NCBI GenBank assembly: GCA_017439305.1
Contig: JAFSJK010000019.1
Coordinates: 1 to 62,636, forward strand
Reading direction: 5' to 3'
Length of the DNA: 62,636 bases
Source of the DNA: Bacteroidales bacterium
GTDB taxonomy: Bacteria > Bacteroidota > Bacteroidia > Bacteroidales > UBA932
Position numbers and translations under genes: made by a program. Below the pieces are notes generated by a model. The model did not search any database. It worked only from the letters and a program-made list of their open reading frames with translations, and had not been told where the DNA came from. Numbering within the stretch: the first letter of the stretch is position 1; each line of letters starts with the position of its first letter. This document shows, in pieces, positions 1-11,300 of the stretch.

Positions 1-21
1 GGATCAAACTCTTCATTGTAT
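1..21 (-). rRNA. 16S ribosomal RNA, first bases only (partial, runs off the left edge)
   Basis: Read on the minus strand, bases 20 to 1 give TACAATGAAGAGTTTGATCC, the start of a Bacteroidales 16S rRNA including the universal 27F primer site. Only the 5' end is present; the rest of the rRNA operon lies beyond the window. The exact mature 5' end cannot be fixed to the base. A Bacteroidota-type promoter about 200 bases upstream supports the call. Confidence 0.85.
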
Positions 22-221
22 ATTCTTATATGATTCTAAGCTTGTCCTTGGCACTTCTTTTAAAAAAGAATCGACGCTCGTTTAAAGTTTGATATCTGTT
101 ACAATATCTCGGTACTTGCTTGTACTTTCCTTTCAGTCTTTTCAATGAACTCTTTTGAATTTTTACCGCCCGCCTTTCGGCCTCGGCCGTAAAAATTCCC
201 GCTCGTTTCCGAACGGGATTG
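22..221 (-). other. rRNA operon leader with hairpins
   Basis: This stretch lies between the rRNA promoter and the 16S 5' end and has no credible gene. It holds a 10-bp perfect stem (arms 157-166 and 189-198) and next to it a short C/G-rich hairpin around 198-217, close to the expected transcription start. These fit rRNA leader structures used in processing or antitermination, but no boxA was identified. Confidence 0.55.
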
Positions 222-252
222 CAAAGGTACACCTTTTTTTCGAACTGGCAAA
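222..252 (-). promoter_or_regulatory. rRNA operon promoter (Bacteroidota type)
   Basis: On the minus strand TTTG (249-252) is followed after exactly 19 bases by TACCTTTG (222-229), a full match to the Bacteroidota primary sigma consensus TTTG-N19-21-TAnnTTTG. Transcription would start near 215 and run left into the 16S gene. Confidence 0.8.
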
Positions 253-353
253 TTATTTTTCGACTTTTTTTGAAAAAAGTGAAGTTTTTCCTGGCGGCGG
301 AAAATCCTCAAAAAATAAACGGATTGATAGTGACACCGTTAGCAGAAAATGCG

Positions 354-361
354 TATTTTTG
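354..361 (+). promoter_or_regulatory. pyrG-purF promoter, -7 element
   Basis: TATTTTTG fits the TAnnTTTG consensus and lies 28 bases before the pyrG start codon. No good TTTG is seen at the expected upstream distance, so only the -7 element is supported. Confidence 0.5.
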
Positions 362-389
362 TGTCCGTTTTTTACAACGGACTAGACAA

Positions 390-1976
390 ATGAATACCCC
401 CAGATTCATTTTTGTTACGGGAGGTGTCGTATCCTCCCTCGGGAAGGGAATCATCTCTTCCAGCATCGGAAAACTCCTCCAATCCTGCGGCTACCGCGTC
501 ACCATCCAGAAGATGGATCCGTACATCAACATCGACCCGGGTACGCTCAACCCCTATGAGCACGGGGAATGTTACGTGACAGAGGACGGTATGGAAACGG
601 ACCTGGACCTTGGCCATTACGAACGCTTCACCGGGATTCGGACAACCCGGCGGAATTCCGTCACGACCGGCAAGATTTACCAGGCCGTCATCGAGAAAGA
701 GCGCCGGGGCGATTTCCTCGGGAAAACCATCCAGGTCGTCCCGCACATCACCGACGAAATCAAGCGGCGCATCACGGCAAACGCACAGGATGGCGATTTC
801 GACTTCATCATCACGGAGATCGGCGGAACCATCGGCGACATCGAGAGCGCCCCGTTCATGGAGGCTATCCGACAGTTACGCTGGGAGCTGGGCCGGAGCG
901 CCGTCTGTATCCATCTGACCTATGTCCCCTACCTCCGGGCGGCCGGCGAATTCAAGACCAAGCCCACGCAACACTCCGTCAAGGAACTCCAGAGTATGGG
1001 CATCCAGCCTGACATCCTGATCCTGAGGACAGAGATGCATCTGGAGCAGGGACTGTTGGACAAGGTCGCGGCTTTCTGCAACGTGGACCGGGGATGCGTC
1101 GTGCAGAGCGAGGATCTGCCAAGCATCTATGAAGTTCCCCTGAACATGCAGCGGCAGGGGCTGGACCGGGCTATCCTGGCCAAGGTGGGCATGGCCAGCC
1201 AGGCGCCTGCCCTGCAGGAATGGGAACGCTTCGTGGAACGGGAACGCAGCATCACTGCTTCCGTCACCGTGGGCCTGGTAGGCAAATACGACCTGCAGGA
1301 TGCCTATAAGAGCATCCGGGAGAGCTTGCATATCGCGGGCGTCCACATGGGAAAGAAAGTGAACCTCAGATTCGTAAACAGCGAAAACATCGATGCAGCC
1401 AATGCAGCAGCCGCTTTGGATGGACTGGATGGCATCGTCATCTGCCCGGGCTTCGGACAACGGGGTATCCAGGGAAAGATCGAAGCGGTCCGATACGCCA
1501 GGGAGCACGATATCCCGACGTTCGGCATCTGCCTCGGCATGCAGATGATGGTGGTGGAATTCGCCCGTGACGTCCTGGGTCTGGCCGATGCGGACAGCGC
1601 GGAAATGAGCCCCGGAACACTGCATAACGTCATCGACATGATGGAGGACCAGAAGAAACTCACCCAGCTCGGCGGTACCATGCGATTGGGCGCCTATGGC
1701 TGCGACCTCGTGGAAGGCAGCCGGGTACGGTCCATCTACGGCCAGGCCCATATCCAGGAACGGCACCGGCACCGTTACGAATTCAACAACCGGTACCGGG
1801 ACGCCTACGAAGCGGCCGGCATGCGATGCGTAGGACTCAACCCGGAAAGCGGTCTGGTGGAAATCGTGGAAATCCCCGGACTCCGGTGGTTCATCGGTAC
1901 GCAGTTCCATCCGGAATACGCCACTACCGTTTTGTCGCCGCATCCCCTCTTCATGGACTTCGTAAAGACCTTATAA
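390..1976 (+). CDS. pyrG: CTP synthase
   Basis: CTP synthase makes CTP from UTP, ATP and glutamine in the cytoplasm, the last step of de novo pyrimidine synthesis. The 528-residue product opens with the family hallmark FVTGGVVSSLGKG (synthetase domain with P-loop, about residues 1-270). It ends with a class I glutamine amidotransferase domain whose nucleophile is C381 in GICLGMQ, with the HPE motif near the C terminus. The ATG at 390 is chosen because homologues start right before IFVTGG; the frame is open upstream to 219, but that part crosses the promoter. Length is normal. purF follows after 2 bases, so the two are probably co-transcribed. Confidence 0.97.
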   Translation: MNTPRFIFVTGGVVSSLGKGIISSSIGKLLQSCGYRVTIQKMDPYINIDPGTLNPYEHGECYVTEDGMETDLDLGHYERFTGIRTTRRNSVTTGKIYQAVIEKERRGDFLGKTIQVVPHITDEIKRRITANAQDGDFDFIITEIGGTIGDIESAPFMEAIRQLRWELGRSAVCIHLTYVPYLRAAGEFKTKPTQHSVKELQSMGIQPDILILRTEMHLEQGLLDKVAAFCNVDRGCVVQSEDLPSIYEVPLNMQRQGLDRAILAKVGMASQAPALQEWERFVERERSITASVTVGLVGKYDLQDAYKSIRESLHIAGVHMGKKVNLRFVNSENIDAANAAAALDGLDGIVICPGFGQRGIQGKIEAVRYAREHDIPTFGICLGMQMMVVEFARDVLGLADADSAEMSPGTLHNVIDMMEDQKKLTQLGGTMRLGAYGCDLVEGSRVRSIYGQAHIQERHRHRYEFNNRYRDAYEAAGMRCVGLNPESGLVEIVEIPGLRWFIGTQFHPEYATTVLSPHPLFMDFVKTL

Positions 1977-1978
1977 GG

Positions 1979-3367
1979 ATGGACGGGAAGCCACTGCGCG
2001 AAGAATGCGGGGTGTTCGGGGTGTTCGGGGCTGAAAAAGCGGCCGAAAAGGTCCTTGTCGGCCTCAGCGCCCTGCAGCACCGGGGACAGGAAGGTTGCGG
2101 AGTGGCCACCCTGGAGCAATCGGGGCGGATCACCGTCCGGAAAGGGTTGGGGTTGGTCTCCCACGTCTTCCCGACGGAGGCCTACCGGGACCATCCCGGA
2201 CACTTTGCCATCGGCCATGTCCGGTACGGCACCTCCGGCGGTGGAGAACTGGACAACGTACAACCCTTCGTATTCCACCGGGATATCCATGATTTCGCCG
2301 TCGTCCACAACGGCAACATCGCCAATACCGAAGAACTGAAAATCCAGCTGGAGCGGATGGGCACCCTGTTCCGGTCTTCTTCCGACAGCGAGATCCTGGG
2401 GCATCTGGCCCATCACCTGTCGACCGGGAAGGAAGGCCTGACCGCCCATTCATTGAAGCGGGCACTGAACCTGATCGACGGCGCCTTCTCCTTCCTGGTC
2501 CTTACCCCCGACCGGCTCTTCGCCTGTCGGGACAAGTACGGATTCCGGCCGCTCTCCATCGGAAGGCTGGGAGACGGATATGCCGTAGGCAGCGAGACCT
2601 GCGCCCTGCACGCCATCGGAGCCCGGGTCCTCCGGGACATCCAACCCGGAGAAGTCGTGGAAATCGGTCCTGAAGGAATCACCTCTTCCTTCTTCGCCGC
2701 CGAGCACCGGAATACCCTCTGCGCAATGGAATACATCTATTTCGCGCGTCCTGACAGCGACATAGAGGGTGTCAATGTCCACACCTACCGCGTGGAATCC
2801 GGCAAGATCCTTTTCCGGGAGAGCCCCGTCGACGCCGACATGGTTTTCGGTGTTCCCGATTCCGGCATCAGCAGCGCAATCGGCTATTCCCGTGCGAGCG
2901 ACCTTCCCCTGGAGATGGGCCTCATCAAGAACTTCTATGTGGGCCGGACCTTCATCCAGCCCAATCAGGCTCTCCGCATGACCGGCGTCCGGATGAAACT
3001 GACACCCGTCTCGTCCGTCGTGAAAGGAAAACGCGTCGTGGTGATCGATGATTCCATCGTCCGCGGCACGACTTCGAAACAAATCGTCCGCATGCTCCGC
3101 GACGCCGGTGCAAAAGAAATCCACCTCCGCATCACCAGTGCCCCTTTGCGTCACCCCTGTTTCTACGGGGTCGACATTTCCACGGAAGCGGAACTCATCT
3201 CCGCCCGGATGGACGTGGACGAAGTATGCCGGTACATCGGCGCCGATTCCCTTGCCTTCCTCTCCGAAGCGGGTATGCTGGAAGCAGGCCGGCGCACGGA
3301 ACTGTGCATGGCCTGCTTCAATAACCGGTATCCTACCGCCCTATACTCCCATTCCGGGGAGCAGTAG
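1979..3367 (+). CDS. purF: Amidophosphoribosyltransferase
   Basis: PurF catalyses the first committed step of purine synthesis, making 5-phosphoribosylamine from PRPP and glutamine. The 462-residue product begins with a nine-residue propeptide before CGVFGVFG, so C10 would become the N-terminal nucleophile after cleavage, as in the Bacillus-type enzyme. The PRPP-binding motif VVVIDDSIVRGTTS is present. Cysteines in the CAMEYIYFARP, CFYGVDI and C-terminal CMACF contexts match the iron-sulfur ligands of that subgroup. The frame is open further upstream inside pyrG; the ATG at 1979 gives the expected propeptide. It converges on the next minus-strand gene with a 6-base gap. Confidence 0.96.
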   Translation: MDGKPLREECGVFGVFGAEKAAEKVLVGLSALQHRGQEGCGVATLEQSGRITVRKGLGLVSHVFPTEAYRDHPGHFAIGHVRYGTSGGGELDNVQPFVFHRDIHDFAVVHNGNIANTEELKIQLERMGTLFRSSSDSEILGHLAHHLSTGKEGLTAHSLKRALNLIDGAFSFLVLTPDRLFACRDKYGFRPLSIGRLGDGYAVGSETCALHAIGARVLRDIQPGEVVEIGPEGITSSFFAAEHRNTLCAMEYIYFARPDSDIEGVNVHTYRVESGKILFRESPVDADMVFGVPDSGISSAIGYSRASDLPLEMGLIKNFYVGRTFIQPNQALRMTGVRMKLTPVSSVVKGKRVVVIDDSIVRGTTSKQIVRMLRDAGAKEIHLRITSAPLRHPCFYGVDISTEAELISARMDVDEVCRYIGADSLAFLSEAGMLEAGRRTELCMACFNNRYPTALYSHSGEQ

Positions 3368-3373
3368 TGATTA

Positions 3374-4765
3374 TCACTTGCTGTTCAACGCAATCCGCGC
3401 ACGCAATTCCCAGGTGCGGATGCGGTCCTTGTAGAAGTTGTTCGCATTGACCTTCTCGATGGAGAGGTCGCTGTCGGAGTTGCCACCCCAGCGACGGCAG
3501 GTGTAGAGTACGTCGTACACCCGACCGATCTGGTATTCGCGGCTGATGCGCAGACCCACGGCGTAGTCCTCGCCATACTTGGTGGTCGGGAAGTTGAGCT
3601 TCCGCAGAAGCGGCGTCCAAAAGCCGCGCGGAGCACCCAGTCCATTGATCCGAAGGGCGTTGTTACGTCCGTTCTCCGGCGTCCATTCCCGATGCTCGAT
3701 CACATACGGCGGCAGCGGATTCAGTTCGAAATCCGTCATCTGGTAGCAGCCGACAACCATCGCGCAGCCCTGCTCGCGGAATGCGTCCACGAACTTCCGG
3801 ACCGTATTCTCATCATAATACAGGTCGTCCGAATCCAGCTGAAGCGCGAACCGGCCGCAGGCGGGATGGTGGATGGCGGCGTTCCAGTTGCCGCCGATGG
3901 CGTGCCAGGTAGGGTCCTGGGCGATGTAGACGAGTTTCGGGTCGCCGAGGAAGGACTTGATCACGTCCACGGTGCCGTCCGTGGAGTTGTCATCGACCAC
4001 GATCACGTTGTAAGGGAAATCCGTTTTCTGGGAAAGGGCCGACCGGAGCGCGTCCCCGATGGTCTTCACCCTGTTCTTGCAAGGGATGACGACGGATGCC
4101 TCGAATGCGAACTCCCCTTCCGTCAGGTCCACGGTCCTGAACGACGGCGCCAGATAGCCGCCAACGGCCTTGAGGTGGTCCGTCACGGCCTGCTCCATCT
4201 CGATCTGGGAACTGCGGTTCCGCGGATCAACGTAATCGAACTGTTTCTCCCCGGACCGACGGAGGTCCGTCTCGATCTCATAATAGAGGTATTCGCCGAT
4301 ATGTTCCAGCCTTCCCTGCTGCGAAACCTTCAGGCGAAGGTCATACAGGCCCGCCGCCTCATAGTCCGCAGTCATTCGGGAAGCGGCTTCCTTCAGGACT
4401 GTTGTCCGGAAAAGCAGCAGCCCGCCGAACTCGAAATCATCCCGCAGGGAACCTTCCTGATAGTCGATGACCGGAGCGGGAACCACCTCCCCGCCTTTGG
4501 AAATGAAGCGGTCGGAATAAAGCAATGCCGCACCGGTGTCATCGGCCACTTGTAGCATCCTCTCCAATGCGTAATGGACCAGGGAAAGGGACGTCGGGCG
4601 GGTATAGAGCAAGGTGAACTCGGCCGATGCCTCCCGGGCTGCGGCGCGAAGGGTGGAACTATGGCTGGCAGATGCCTCCAGGACATGCACGGAGGCAACT
4701 TCCGGTTCCGGAGAAAGCACTCCCGCCTGCTCGGGCAGGGTGACGAAACAGTCTATTCTTTTCAT
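3374..4765 (-). CDS. Glycosyltransferase family 2 protein with a degenerate N-terminal GT-like half
   Basis: A 463-residue cytoplasmic protein with no signal peptide or membrane segment. The C-terminal half (from about residue 215) is a clear GT-A family 2 domain: SVVIPCKNR strand, [10 protein letters not shown] nucleotide-binding loop and LDSDDLYYD as the DxD region. The N-terminal half resembles a GT fold but lacks these motifs, so it may be an inactive or accessory domain. It should transfer a sugar from a nucleotide donor; donor and acceptor cannot be read. It sits alone, convergent with purF and divergent from purC, with a -7 element 4 bases before its ATG. Confidence 0.82.
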   Translation of the reverse strand: MKRIDCFVTLPEQAGVLSPEPEVASVHVLEASASHSSTLRAAAREASAEFTLLYTRPTSLSLVHYALERMLQVADDTGAALLYSDRFISKGGEVVPAPVIDYQEGSLRDDFEFGGLLLFRTTVLKEAASRMTADYEAAGLYDLRLKVSQQGRLEHIGEYLYYEIETDLRRSGEKQFDYVDPRNRSSQIEMEQAVTDHLKAVGGYLAPSFRTVDLTEGEFAFEASVVIPCKNRVKTIGDALRSALSQKTDFPYNVIVVDDNSTDGTVDVIKSFLGDPKLVYIAQDPTWHAIGGNWNAAIHHPACGRFALQLDSDDLYYDENTVRKFVDAFREQGCAMVVGCYQMTDFELNPLPPYVIEHREWTPENGRNNALRINGLGAPRGFWTPLLRKLNFPTTKYGEDYAVGLRISREYQIGRVYDVLYTCRRWGGNSDSDLSIEKVNANNFYKDRIRTWELRARIALNSK

Positions 4766-4769
4766 ACCT

Positions 4770-4777
4770 CAAAGATA
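4770..4777 (-). promoter_or_regulatory. Glycosyltransferase promoter, -7 element
   Basis: Minus-strand TATCTTTG lies four bases before the ATG at 4765, so the transcript would be leaderless or nearly so. No strong -33 TTTG is visible. Confidence 0.55.
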
Positions 4778-4799
4778 CGATTTATTCTGCATTTTTTTC

Positions 4800-4830
4800 T
4801 TTCCGGACTGAAGAAAAATCCGTAACTTCG
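4800..4830 (+). promoter_or_regulatory. purCBA promoter, near consensus
   Basis: TTTC (4800-4803), a 19-base spacer and TAACTTCG (4823-4830) differ by one base in each element from the Bacteroidota consensus. The start codon of purC follows 21 bases later. Confidence 0.5.
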
Positions 4831-4851
4831 TAACTTCATAAAAAGACTGTT

Positions 4852-5796
4852 ATGAAAGCACTCACTCGTACAGATTTCCATTTCCCGGACCAGTTGTCCA
4901 AGTACACGGGCAAGGTCCGCGATGTCTACAGCATCGGTTCCGATTACCTGGTGATGGTTGCCACCGACCGCATCTCCGCCTTCGACGTGGTCCTGCCCGA
5001 AGGCATCCCTTTCAAGGGACAAGTACTCAATCAGATAGCCTCCCGTTTCCTCGATGCCACCGCCGATATCCTCCCCAACTGGAAGGTCGCCGAAGTGGAC
5101 CCGATGGTCACCCTGGGACTGCGCTGCGAGCCCTTCAAGGTGGAGATGGTCATCCGCGGTTATCTCACCGGACACGCCTGGCGTGAGTACAAAGCCGGCA
5201 AGCGCACCCTCTGCGGTGTCGCCCTCCCCGAAGGGATGGTGGAGAACCAGAAGTTCCCCGAGCCCATCATCACCCCCACCACCAAGGCGGCCGAAGGTCA
5301 CGACGAGGACATCTCCAAGGAGGAGATCATCGCCCAGGGAATCGTAGGAAAGGAAGACTACGAACAGCTCGAAGCCTATACCCGCGCCCTTTTCGCACGC
5401 GGTACGGAAATGGCGGCCCAGAAGGGCCTCATCCTCGTTGACACCAAATACGAGTTCGGCAAGCGCGACGGCAAGATCCTCCTGATGGACGAAATCCACA
5501 CACCGGATTCCTCCCGTTACTTCTATGCGGAGGGTTATGAGGAGCGCCTCGCCCGCGGCGAGCACCAGAAGCAGCTCTCCAAGGAGTTCGTCCGTGAATG
5601 GCTGATGGCCAATGGCTTCCAGGGCAAGGAAGGCCAGAAGATTCCCGACATGACCCCCGAAGTCGTCGCCGGCATCACCGACCGCTATATCGAACTGTAC
5701 GAGCATATCACCGGCGTACCCTTCGTGAAAGCGGAGGATGACGACCTCGCCGCCCGCATCGAAAAGAACATCTCCAACTTCCTCAAGAACCTATGA
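4852..5796 (+). CDS. purC: Phosphoribosylaminoimidazole-succinocarboxamide (SAICAR) synthase
   Basis: PurC joins CAIR and aspartate using ATP to give SAICAR in purine synthesis. The 314-residue protein has the family's N-terminal [12 protein letters not shown], the [16 protein letters not shown] stretch and the downstream LVDTKYEFG and [11 protein letters not shown] motifs. Length fits the longer bacterial and plant-like form. It is the first gene of purC-purB-purA, and its stop overlaps the purB start by four bases (ATGA), which implies translational coupling. Confidence 0.96.
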   Translation: MKALTRTDFHFPDQLSKYTGKVRDVYSIGSDYLVMVATDRISAFDVVLPEGIPFKGQVLNQIASRFLDATADILPNWKVAEVDPMVTLGLRCEPFKVEMVIRGYLTGHAWREYKAGKRTLCGVALPEGMVENQKFPEPIITPTTKAAEGHDEDISKEEIIAQGIVGKEDYEQLEAYTRALFARGTEMAAQKGLILVDTKYEFGKRDGKILLMDEIHTPDSSRYFYAEGYEERLARGEHQKQLSKEFVREWLMANGFQGKEGQKIPDMTPEVVAGITDRYIELYEHITGVPFVKAEDDDLAARIEKNISNFLKNL

Positions 5797-7088
5797 TCGA
5801 GCGCTATTCCCGCAAAGTAATGAGGGACATCTGGACGGAGGAGAACAAGTTCAGAGCCTACCTCGAAGTGGAAATCCTCTCCTGTGAAGCCTGGAGCGAA
5901 CTGGGCGTCATCCCCCGGGAGGACGTGGACAAGATCCGCGCCGCCGCCACCTTCAGCGTGGACCGCATCAAGGAGATCGAGGAAATCACCCGCCACGACG
6001 TGGTCGCCTTCACCCGGGCCGTCAGTGAAAGCCTGGGTCCGGAGCGCAAATGGGTCCACTACGGACTCACCTCCACGGACGTCGTCGACACGGCCAACGG
6101 CTATCTGCTCAAGCAGGCCAATGCCGTCCTGGAAAAAGACCTCCAGGACTTCCTCGCCGTCCTGAAGCGCCGCGCGCTCGAATTCAAGGACACGCCGTGC
6201 ATCGGCCGCACCCATGGCATCCATGCCGACATCACTTCCTTCGGCCTCAAATGGGCTCTTTGGTATGAGGAAATGAAGCGCAACATCGAGCGTTTCCAGT
6301 TTGCCCGCAAGGGCGTCGAGGCCGGCAAGATGAGCGGCGCCGTGGGCAATTTCGCCAACATCCCGCCTTCCATCCAGGACTATGTGTGCGAGCATCTGGG
6401 GATCGCATCGGCCGACATTTCAACGCAGGTGCTGCAGCGTGACCGTCACGCTTTCTACATCGCCACCCTCGCCATCATCGCCTCCACCCTGGAGCAGATG
6501 GCTTTCGAGGTACGGAACCTTCAGCGGACGGAAGTCCGTGAGGTGGAAGAAGCGTTCGGCAAGGGCCAGAAAGGCTCCAGCGCCATGCCGCACAAGCGCA
6601 ATCCCATTTCCAGTGAGAACATCTGCGGTTGCGCCCGCGTGATGCGCGGCTACATGTCGGCTTCCTGCGAGAACGTCGCCCTGTGGCACGAGCGGGACAT
6701 CTCCCATTCCTCCACCGAGCGCATCATCCTCCCGGATGCCACGGAACTCCTGGACTACATGCTCAACCGATTCAGGGGCATCCTGGACCATCTCGTGGCC
6801 TATCCCGAGAACATGATCCAGAACATCTGGCGCACCCGCGGCGTCATCTTCGCCCAGCGCGTGATGAACGCCCTTATCGGCAAGGGCCTTACCCGCGAGC
6901 AGGCCTACGACACCGTCCAGCCCATCGCCATGAAAGCCTGGACCGAGGGCCTGGACTACCGCACCCTCCTCAAGGAAAGCGACGCCGTGATGGGCAAGCT
7001 CACCGTCGACGAACTCGAGGGCTGCTTCACCCTGGATTATTATTTCAAGAACGTAGCGTATATCTATAAACGAACTGGTATTTTATGA
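5793..7088 (+). CDS. purB: Adenylosuccinate lyase
   Basis: PurB removes fumarate from SAICAR and from adenylosuccinate, acting twice in the AMP route. The 431-residue product carries the lyase superfamily signature [11 protein letters not shown] and the substrate-binding [12 protein letters not shown] and GRTHGIHAD segments. It is of normal length. It overlaps purC by four bases at its start and purA by four at its end, so three consecutive purine enzymes are translationally coupled; PurB acts both directly after PurC and directly after PurA. Confidence 0.97.
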   Translation: MIERYSRKVMRDIWTEENKFRAYLEVEILSCEAWSELGVIPREDVDKIRAAATFSVDRIKEIEEITRHDVVAFTRAVSESLGPERKWVHYGLTSTDVVDTANGYLLKQANAVLEKDLQDFLAVLKRRALEFKDTPCIGRTHGIHADITSFGLKWALWYEEMKRNIERFQFARKGVEAGKMSGAVGNFANIPPSIQDYVCEHLGIASADISTQVLQRDRHAFYIATLAIIASTLEQMAFEVRNLQRTEVREVEEAFGKGQKGSSAMPHKRNPISSENICGCARVMRGYMSASCENVALWHERDISHSSTERIILPDATELLDYMLNRFRGILDHLVAYPENMIQNIWRTRGVIFAQRVMNALIGKGLTREQAYDTVQPIAMKAWTEGLDYRTLLKESDAVMGKLTVDELEGCFTLDYYFKNVAYIYKRTGIL

Positions 7089-8350
7089 AGAAGGTAGACG
7101 TAGTCCTCGGCCTCCAATGGGGCGACGAGGGCAAAGGCAAGGTGGTCGACGTCCTGACCCCGCACTACAAGGTCATCGCCCGTTTCCAGGGCGGTCCCAA
7201 CGCGGGCCATTCGCTCGTGTTCGACGGTGACGGTTTCGTCCTCCACACCGTTCCCTCCGGCATCTTCCGTCCGGATTCGGTGAACATCATCGGCAACGGC
7301 GTGGTCATCGACCCGGTCATCCTCAAGGAAGAGATCGACGCCATCGAGGCCAAGGGCGTGGACATCACCGGTAAGCTCCTGATTTCCAAGAAGGCCCATC
7401 TGATCCTCCCCACCCACCGGATGCTGGATGCCGCCAGCGAGAACGCCAAGGGCAAGGGAAAGATCGGCTCCACCCTCAAGGGGATCGGTCCCACCTATAT
7501 GGACAAGACCGGCCGCAACGGGCTCCGCGTGGGCGACATCCTCTCCCCCGAGTTCATCCAGCGGTACGAGGCCCTGAAATACAAGCATTTCGGCCTGCTC
7601 GCCCAGTACAAGTTCCCCTTCGACATCACGGATTATGAGGTCAAGTGGTTCCAGGCCGTGGAGTCCATGAAGCGCTTCACCTTCATAGACAGCGAGTTCG
7701 CCGTGAACCGGTACATCGAGCAGGACGTCCCCGTCCTGGCGGAAGGCGCACAAGGGTCCATGCTGGACATCGACTTCGGCACCTATCCCTTCGTCACCTC
7801 CTCCAACACGATGACGGCAGGCGTGTGCACCGGACTCGGCATCGCCCCCAACCGCGTGGGCAAGGTGATGGGCATCTTCAAGGCCTACTGCACCCGCGTG
7901 GGCAGCGGCCCGTTCCCGACGGAACTCTTCGACGCCACCGGCGAACGCCTGCGCCAGATCGGCCGTGAGTACGGCGCCACCACCGGACGTCCCCGCCGCT
8001 GCGGCTGGCTGGACCTCGTCGCCCTCAAGTATGCCGTGATGATGAACGGCGTGAGCGAACTCATCATGATGAAGGCCGATGTGATGAACACCTTCGACAC
8101 TGTCCGTGTGGCCACCGCCTACAAGATTGACGGGCAGGTAGTTACGGACTTCCCCTTCGAGTGTCCCGACCAGGTGGAACCGGTCTACACGGACTTCCCC
8201 GGCTGGAAAGAGGACATCACCAAGGTCCGCCGCTACGAGGATTTCCCGGAAGCCTTCAAGAACTACATCGACTTCATCGAGAAAGAGACGGGGTGCCCGG
8301 TCAAGATCATTTCCGTGGGCCCCGACCGCAGTGAAATCGTCATCCGATAA
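7085..8350 (+). CDS. purA: Adenylosuccinate synthetase
   Basis: PurA joins IMP and aspartate with GTP to make adenylosuccinate. The 421-residue protein begins with [17 protein letters not shown], the GTP-binding loop of the family, and continues with the conserved GPNAGHS and [15 protein letters not shown] blocks and the [10 protein letters not shown] region. Length is normal. The ATG overlaps the purB stop. The next gene starts 12 bases downstream. Confidence 0.97.
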   Translation: MKKVDVVLGLQWGDEGKGKVVDVLTPHYKVIARFQGGPNAGHSLVFDGDGFVLHTVPSGIFRPDSVNIIGNGVVIDPVILKEEIDAIEAKGVDITGKLLISKKAHLILPTHRMLDAASENAKGKGKIGSTLKGIGPTYMDKTGRNGLRVGDILSPEFIQRYEALKYKHFGLLAQYKFPFDITDYEVKWFQAVESMKRFTFIDSEFAVNRYIEQDVPVLAEGAQGSMLDIDFGTYPFVTSSNTMTAGVCTGLGIAPNRVGKVMGIFKAYCTRVGSGPFPTELFDATGERLRQIGREYGATTGRPRRCGWLDLVALKYAVMMNGVSELIMMKADVMNTFDTVRVATAYKIDGQVVTDFPFECPDQVEPVYTDFPGWKEDITKVRRYEDFPEAFKNYIDFIEKETGCPVKIISVGPDRSEIVIR

Positions 8351-8362
8351 AGAACAAGCCCT

Positions 8363-11300
8363 ATGAAACGCCTTCTCATTCCAGCCCTCGGGCTGATACT
8401 CTCCCTCCTTCCCCTCAGCGGACAGGAAACCGCTTCCTGGCTCCGCAAGAGCGCCATCTCCCCGGACGGAAAGACCGTGGCTTTCAGTTACAAGGGCGAT
8501 ATCTTTACCGTACCCGTGAGCGGCGGACAGGCTGTCCAGCTCACCTCGCACAGGGCTTATGAGTCCGACCCCGTCTGGACCCCGGACGGCAGCCGGATCG
8601 TCTTCACCTCCTACCGGGAAGACAGCCGCGACGTATATGTCATTCCCCAGGAAGGCGGTTATCCCCAGCGGCTGACCGACCTTCCCGGAAATGAGATCCC
8701 TCTCGCCGTCCTTCTGGACGGAAAAGTGCTCTTTACCTGGTACAACGCCGATATCCAGGGCCCCCGGTTCGACGGCTTCCCCGGCTCCCCCGCTCTCTAC
8801 GAGACGGACCTGAACGGGGCAGCCCCCCGGCTGGTCACCTCCCTTACCCTCTCCGCGATGAGTGTAAGCACCAAAGGCGACATCCTGTACGAGGACTACA
8901 AGGGCTATGAAGACGCGCTCCGCAAGCACCACACCTCGTCGGTGACGCGGGACATCTGGCTTTGCCGTCCCGCAAGCGGCCACGCCATCGACGAAAACGC
9001 CACATTCACCAAACTCAGTTCGTTCAAAGGCGAGGACCGCAACCCGGTCTTCACTGCCGACGGCGACACCTTCTACTACCTCAGCGAACAGGACGGCAAG
9101 AACTTCAACGTGTTCCGCAGTTCCCTCAGCAAGCCCGGTGAAAGCGTGCAGGTGACCCGTTTCGAGCAGAATCCCGTCCGGTTCCTGACCGTATCCAACG
9201 ATGGCACCCTCCTCTTCTCCCAGAATGGCGACCTCTACACCATGAGGGAAGGAAGCGCTCCCAAGAAGTTGGAAATCACCCTCTTCCGTGATGAGGACGA
9301 GAAGGAGATGAGCAAGCTCTCCCTCCGCAACGCCACCGCGATGGCCGTCTCCCCGAACGGCAAGGAAGTGGCTGTCGTGATCCGCGGCGACGTGTTCGTC
9401 ACCTCCGTGGACTACGCTACCACCCGCCGCATCACCAACACGGCGGAACAGGAGCGCGGCGTCTCATTCTCCAAGGACGGCCGCGAGCTCTATTACGCCG
9501 CCGAGCGCAATGGTTGCTGGAGCATCTACAAGACCTCCCTCACGGAGAAGAACGACAAGTACTTCACCTACGCCGTGAAGATGAAGGAGGAACAGGTGAG
9601 CACCCCGGGTGAGACCTGTTTCCAGATGGAAGTCTCCCCCGACGGCAAGTCCATCGCCTACCTGCGCGACCGTACCGAGCTGGTGGTCAAGGACCTCAAG
9701 TCCGGCAAGGAAAAGTCCCTCCACAAAGGGGTCAACTACTCCTATTCCGACGGCGACCAGTACTTCGCCTGGAGCCCGGACAGCCGCTACATCCTGTGCA
9801 ACTGGCAGGCCGGCGGCGGCTGGAACAATGAGGACGTCGCCCTCGTCGAAGTCGAGACCGGCAAGGTCACGGACCTGACGGAAAGCGGCTACTCCGACGG
9901 CAACTTCAAGTGGGCCCTGGACGGCAAGGCCATGACCTGGGAGTCCGACAAGAACGGCTACCGCAGCCACGGCAGCTGGGGCGCCGAGAGCGACATCTAC
10001 ATCATGTTCTTCGACGGCAAGGCCTACACGGATTTCGGCCGCAGCAAGGAGCAGCAGGAGATTGACAAGATGCTCCTGGGCGAAAAAGCGGTGGAAAAGG
10101 CCGAGAAGAAAGAAAAGAAGGACAGTCTGGCCGGCAAGGTGGAAAAGATCGATCCCGACCTGGAACACCGGGCGGACCGCATCCGCCGGCTGACCCGCTT
10201 CTCCAACAGCATGGGTGACCATTATCTTACCACCGACGGCAGCAAGCTCTACTTCACCCAGCGGCTCGAGAAAGGCTTCGACCTGTGCTGCCTGGACGTG
10301 GAGAAGGGCGACGTAACCATCGTCAAGAAAGGCGTTTCCGGACAAATCTACCCGTCCAACGACGGCAAGTACATCTTCTTGTTCTCCGGCAGCGCCATCA
10401 CCCGGATCACCCTCGCCGGAAACAAGTCCGACGCGGTCGCCTTCACCGGCGACTTCGAATTCAAGCCCCGCGCCGAACGCGACTATATCTTCTCCCACAT
10501 CTGGAAACAGGTCAAGGAGAAATTCTACGTCGCCGACCTGCACGGCGTGGACTGGGACTATTACCGTTCCAATTACGAGAAGTTCCTCCCCTACATCAAC
10601 AACTACTTTGATTTCCAAGACCTTCTGTCCGAGATGCTGGGCGAGCTGAACGGTTCGCACACCGGCGCCCGGTACCGTCCGGCCAGCTCCCGCAACATCG
10701 GTTATCTCGGTGTCCTGTATGACACGGCCTGGAACGGGGACGGCCTCAAGATCGCCGAAGTCCTGCCCGGCGGCGTCCTGAACAACGCCGACTCCGAGAT
10801 CAAGGCCGGCGACGTCATCACGGCCATCGAAGGACACGAGATCAAGGCCGGCGAGAACGCCCTGGCGTGCCTGTACGACCGTGCCGGCAAGAAAACCGTC
10901 CTCACCGTGAAGAAGGGCGGCAAGGAGACCGAACTCATCGTCACCCCGTCTGCCAGCGACGCCACCCTTCTGTATCGCCGCTGGGTCCGCCAGCGCGAGG
11001 AGATGGTCAAGAAACTTTCCGGCGGCAAGGTCGGCTATGTCCATATCGAAGGGATGGACTCCCCCAGTTACCGCGAGCTCTACTCCAAGGCGCTGGGCAA
11101 GTACCGGACCTGCGACGCCCTCATTGTGGACACGCGCCACAACGGCGGCGGCTGGCTGCATGACGACCTCGTCACCTTCCTGGGCGGCAAGGAATACTGC
11201 CTGTTCACCCCGCGCGGCCAGTACATCGGTCACGAACCGTTCAACAAATGGACGAAGCCTTCCTGCGTCCTGGTCGGCGAGGACAACTATTCCGATGCCT

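Noticed and set aside
3366-3378. Terminator between purF and the convergent glycosyltransferase
   Set aside because: There is a short AGTGA/TCACT hairpin across both stops, but it has five base pairs and no T-run.
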